Below are positions 6,819 to 8,535 of a DNA stretch of 8,535 nucleotides, piece after piece. Numbering within the stretch: position 1 is the first letter of the stretch; the number at the start of each line of letters is the position of its first letter. Source of the DNA: Lachnospiraceae bacterium (GTDB lineage: Bacteria; Bacillota; Clostridia; Lachnospirales; Lachnospiraceae); assembly GCA_009774155.1 (NCBI GenBank), contig VSNE01000107.1:1-8535 (forward strand), read 5' to 3'. The translations under genes and the position numbers were made by a program. The notes beneath the pieces were generated by a model, which saw only the letters and a list, made by a program, of their open reading frames with translations, was not told where the DNA came from and searched no databases.

Positions 6819-7869
6819 TCTTCCAATTCTCCAGCTCACGGCGCAGGGCGCTTAAAAGCTGCTCCTCCGGCAGCTTTTTTACAATTTCTCCATGTTTGAT
6901 CAGAAGCCCTTCGCCGATGCCGCCTGCGATTCCAATGTCTGCCTCCTTTGCCTCCCCCGGTCCGTTGACCACACAGCCCATAACAGCCACCTTAATATCC
7001 AGCGGAAACTCTGCCGCCATAGTTTCCACCTGATTTGCAAGGCTGATCAGATCAATTTTCGTTCTTCCGCAGGTCGGGCAGGACACTACCTCAATACCGC
7101 CCTTGCGAAGCCCCAGTGTTTTTAAAATAAGCTTGGCGGATTTAATCTCCTCCACCGGGTCTCCTGTCAGGGATACCCGGATCGTGTCGCCGATACCCTG
7201 GCTTAAGATAATGCCAAGTCCCACTGAGGATTTGATATTTCCGGAAAAAAGCGTGCCCGCCTCCGTGATGCCCACATGCAGCGGATAATCGGTCTTATCT
7301 GCTATCAGTCTGTGCGCTTTTGCGCACATAAGCACATCTGAGGACTTGATGCTGATAACCAGATTGTCATAGCCCAGGTCTTCAATGAGCCTCACCTTAT
7401 CAAGCGCGCTTTCTACGATTCCTTCCGCGGTAACGCCATGGTATTTTTCCACCAGTTCCTTTTCCAGGGAGCCGCTGTTTACACCCACACGGATTGGGAT
7501 ATTCCGATCCCTTGCCGTATCTGTCACCGCCTTGATTCTGTCCAGGCTTCCGATATTGCCCGGATTAATCCGAATCTTGTCCGCCCCATTCTCCATAGCG
7601 GCAATCGCCATCTTATAATCAAAATGAATGTCCGCCACAAGCGGAATCCGGATCTGCTTCTTAATCTCCTTTAATGCCAGCGCCGCTTCCATATTCGGCA
7701 CTGTACAGCGGATAATCTCGCAGCCTGCCGCCGTCAGCCTCTGGATCTGGGCAACGGTCGCCTCCACATCCTCTGTTCTTGTATTCGTCATGGATTGAAT
7801 CAGAATCGGATTTCCGCCCCCTATCATGCGGTCTCCGATCTTTACTACTCTTGTATGGTCTCGATACAT
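6811..7869 (-). CDS. ispG: 4-hydroxy-3-methylbut-2-enyl diphosphate synthase (flavodoxin)
   Basis: IspG (GcpE) carries out the penultimate step of the methylerythritol phosphate pathway. It reductively opens 2-C-methylerythritol 2,4-cyclodiphosphate to HMBPP in the cytoplasm, using a [4Fe-4S] cluster and electrons from flavodoxin or ferredoxin. The protein is 352 residues, the usual length of the short bacterial two-domain form. The N-terminal TIM barrel shows the family signatures GGGNPILIQSMTNT (17-30), RINPGNIG (100-107) and RVGVNSGSLE (127-136). The C-terminal domain holds the cluster ligands C264 and C267 (SCPTCGRT), C299 (MGCVVNGPGE) and E306. The ATG at 7869 begins the typical N-terminus (MYRDHTRVVKIG) and follows an AGAGGTG-like Shine-Dalgarno six bases upstream. 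The gene follows the SEDS gene by 12 bases and its 3' end overlaps polC by 8 bases. The product feeds undecaprenyl phosphate synthesis, a functional link to the upstream wall polymerase. Confidence 0.98.
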   Translation of the reverse strand: MYRDHTRVVKIGDRMIGGGNPILIQSMTNTRTEDVEATVAQIQRLTAAGCEIIRCTVPNMEAALALKEIKKQIRIPLVADIHFDYKMAIAAMENGADKIRINPGNIGSLDRIKAVTDTARDRNIPIRVGVNSGSLEKELVEKYHGVTAEGIVESALDKVRLIEDLGYDNLVISIKSSDVLMCAKAHRLIADKTDYPLHVGITEAGTLFSGNIKSSVGLGIILSQGIGDTIRVSLTGDPVEEIKSAKLILKTLGLRKGGIEVVSCPTCGRTKIDLISLANQVETMAAEFPLDIKVAVMGCVVNGPGEAKEADIGIAGGIGEGLLIKHGEIVKKLPEEQLLSALRRELENWKNE

Positions 7870-7881
7870 TCCTTACACCTC

Positions 7882-8535
7882 TTATTCAAATCTTGCTTCC
7901 CGGATCGCATCCAGGCGTTTTTTCACACTATATTTATTTACGCTCAGCACAAGCCCAATCTCCACCAGCAGAAAGCAGGAGGCCGTCCCCCCATAGCTGA
8001 AAAAGGGAAGTGTTACTCCGGTCGTGGGAAATAAATGCGTCACCACCAGCAGATTTAAAATTACCTGAAGAGAAATATGGGACATCACCCCTATGGCAAG
8101 CATACGTCCCAGCATATCTGCCGCCGTCTGAGAGATCGTATAAATACGATATAAAAGGTAAATAAACAGCAGAATAATCAGTCCTGCCCCGAAAATTCCC
8201 AGCTCCTCACAAATAATCGCATAAATATAATCGTTATACGGCTCCGGAATTTTACCCAGCTTCTGAATACTGTTGCCAAGTCCCTTTCCCCACAGCCCCC
8301 CGGAACCAATTGCATAAAGCCCCTGCAGGGATTGAAAGGCTTTATCTGTCTCATACTCGTAAGGCTCCAGCCATGCCCGGATACGGGCAAAGCGAAAATC
8401 CGCCGCGGAGAGAGCCTGCGGGTCCAGGTTTTTTACATAGTAAATAACAGCGGCCACCCCTATTGTCACAATCCCCGCAAAAAGAAAGAATTTCCACTGT
8501 ACCCGATGCACGACATAAATCATAAACACAGCCCT
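7882..8535 (-). CDS. SEDS-family peptidoglycan polymerase (FtsW/RodA/SpoVE type), C-terminal part
   Basis: Partial gene: the reading frame is open to the window edge at 8535, so the N-terminal half is missing; 217 residues are visible, ending in TAA. SEDS proteins are polytopic membrane glycosyltransferases that polymerise lipid II into glycan strands with a partner class B PBP. Diagnostic motifs are seen: GLWGKGLG (about visible residues 80-87), IPEPYNDYIYAIICEELG (97-112) and FPTTGVTLPFFSYGG (169-183). The Asp in YND (visible residue 102) matches the conserved catalytic Asp of the family. Hydrophobic segments at about 15-34, 111-131, 143-166 and 175-199 fit the last membrane helices, followed by a short charged cytoplasmic tail. 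The TGVTLPFFSYGGT wording looks more FtsW/SpoVE-like than RodA-like, but the subfamily cannot be fixed from the C-terminus alone. It lies 12 bases upstream of ispG and is probably co-transcribed with it. Confidence 0.93.
   Translation of the reverse strand, partial: RAVFMIYVVHRVQWKFFLFAGIVTIGVAAVIYYVKNLDPQALSAADFRFARIRAWLEPYEYETDKAFQSLQGLYAIGSGGLWGKGLGNSIQKLGKIPEPYNDYIYAIICEELGIFGAGLIILLFIYLLYRIYTISQTAADMLGRMLAIGVMSHISLQVILNLLVVTHLFPTTGVTLPFFSYGGTASCFLLVEIGLVLSVNKYSVKKRLDAIREARFE

Noticed and set aside
1..8535. Mobile elements, CRISPR repeats, tRNA or rRNA genes, riboswitches
   Set aside because: Coding density is near complete with conserved housekeeping genes; no direct repeat series, transposase motif, tRNA-like fold or known riboswitch core was recognised by eye.

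Overview
The window reads as a housekeeping stretch of a Gram-positive Clostridia chromosome, most likely a member of the Lachnospiraceae. The reasons are a PolC-type (not only DnaE-type) replicative polymerase, the ispG-polC gene pair typical of Firmicutes, strong GGAGG ribosome binding sites, and a PurA of the divergent subtype that I associate from memory with Lachnospiraceae. All six genes lie on the minus strand. I see no mobile element, CRISPR array, RNA gene or horizontally acquired island.

In transcription order (high to low coordinates) the window starts inside a SEDS-family (FtsW/RodA/SpoVE) membrane protein gene whose 5' end lies beyond base 8535. Twelve bases later comes ispG (non-mevalonate isoprenoid pathway), and polC follows with an 8-base overlap. 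These three look like one transcription unit joining cell-wall polymerisation, supply of isoprenoid precursors (including the undecaprenyl lipid carrier) and chromosome replication.

A 122-base gap after polC holds a convincing sigma-A-type promoter and a short leader with a perfect 7-bp hairpin just before the purA ribosome binding site, so purA starts a second unit. purA (adenylosuccinate synthase, AMP synthesis) overlaps a small HAD-family phosphatase gene by the ATGA arrangement. After a 62-base gap with a strong hairpin lacking a T-tract, there follows the 5' part of a PHP-family phosphatase gene that runs off the window at base 1.

No clearly new system is visible. The points most worth a second look are the substituted active-site positions in PurA, the two hairpins (in the purA leader and between the HAD and PHP genes), the SEDS gene next to ispG where rseP often sits, and the long charged linker inside PolC.
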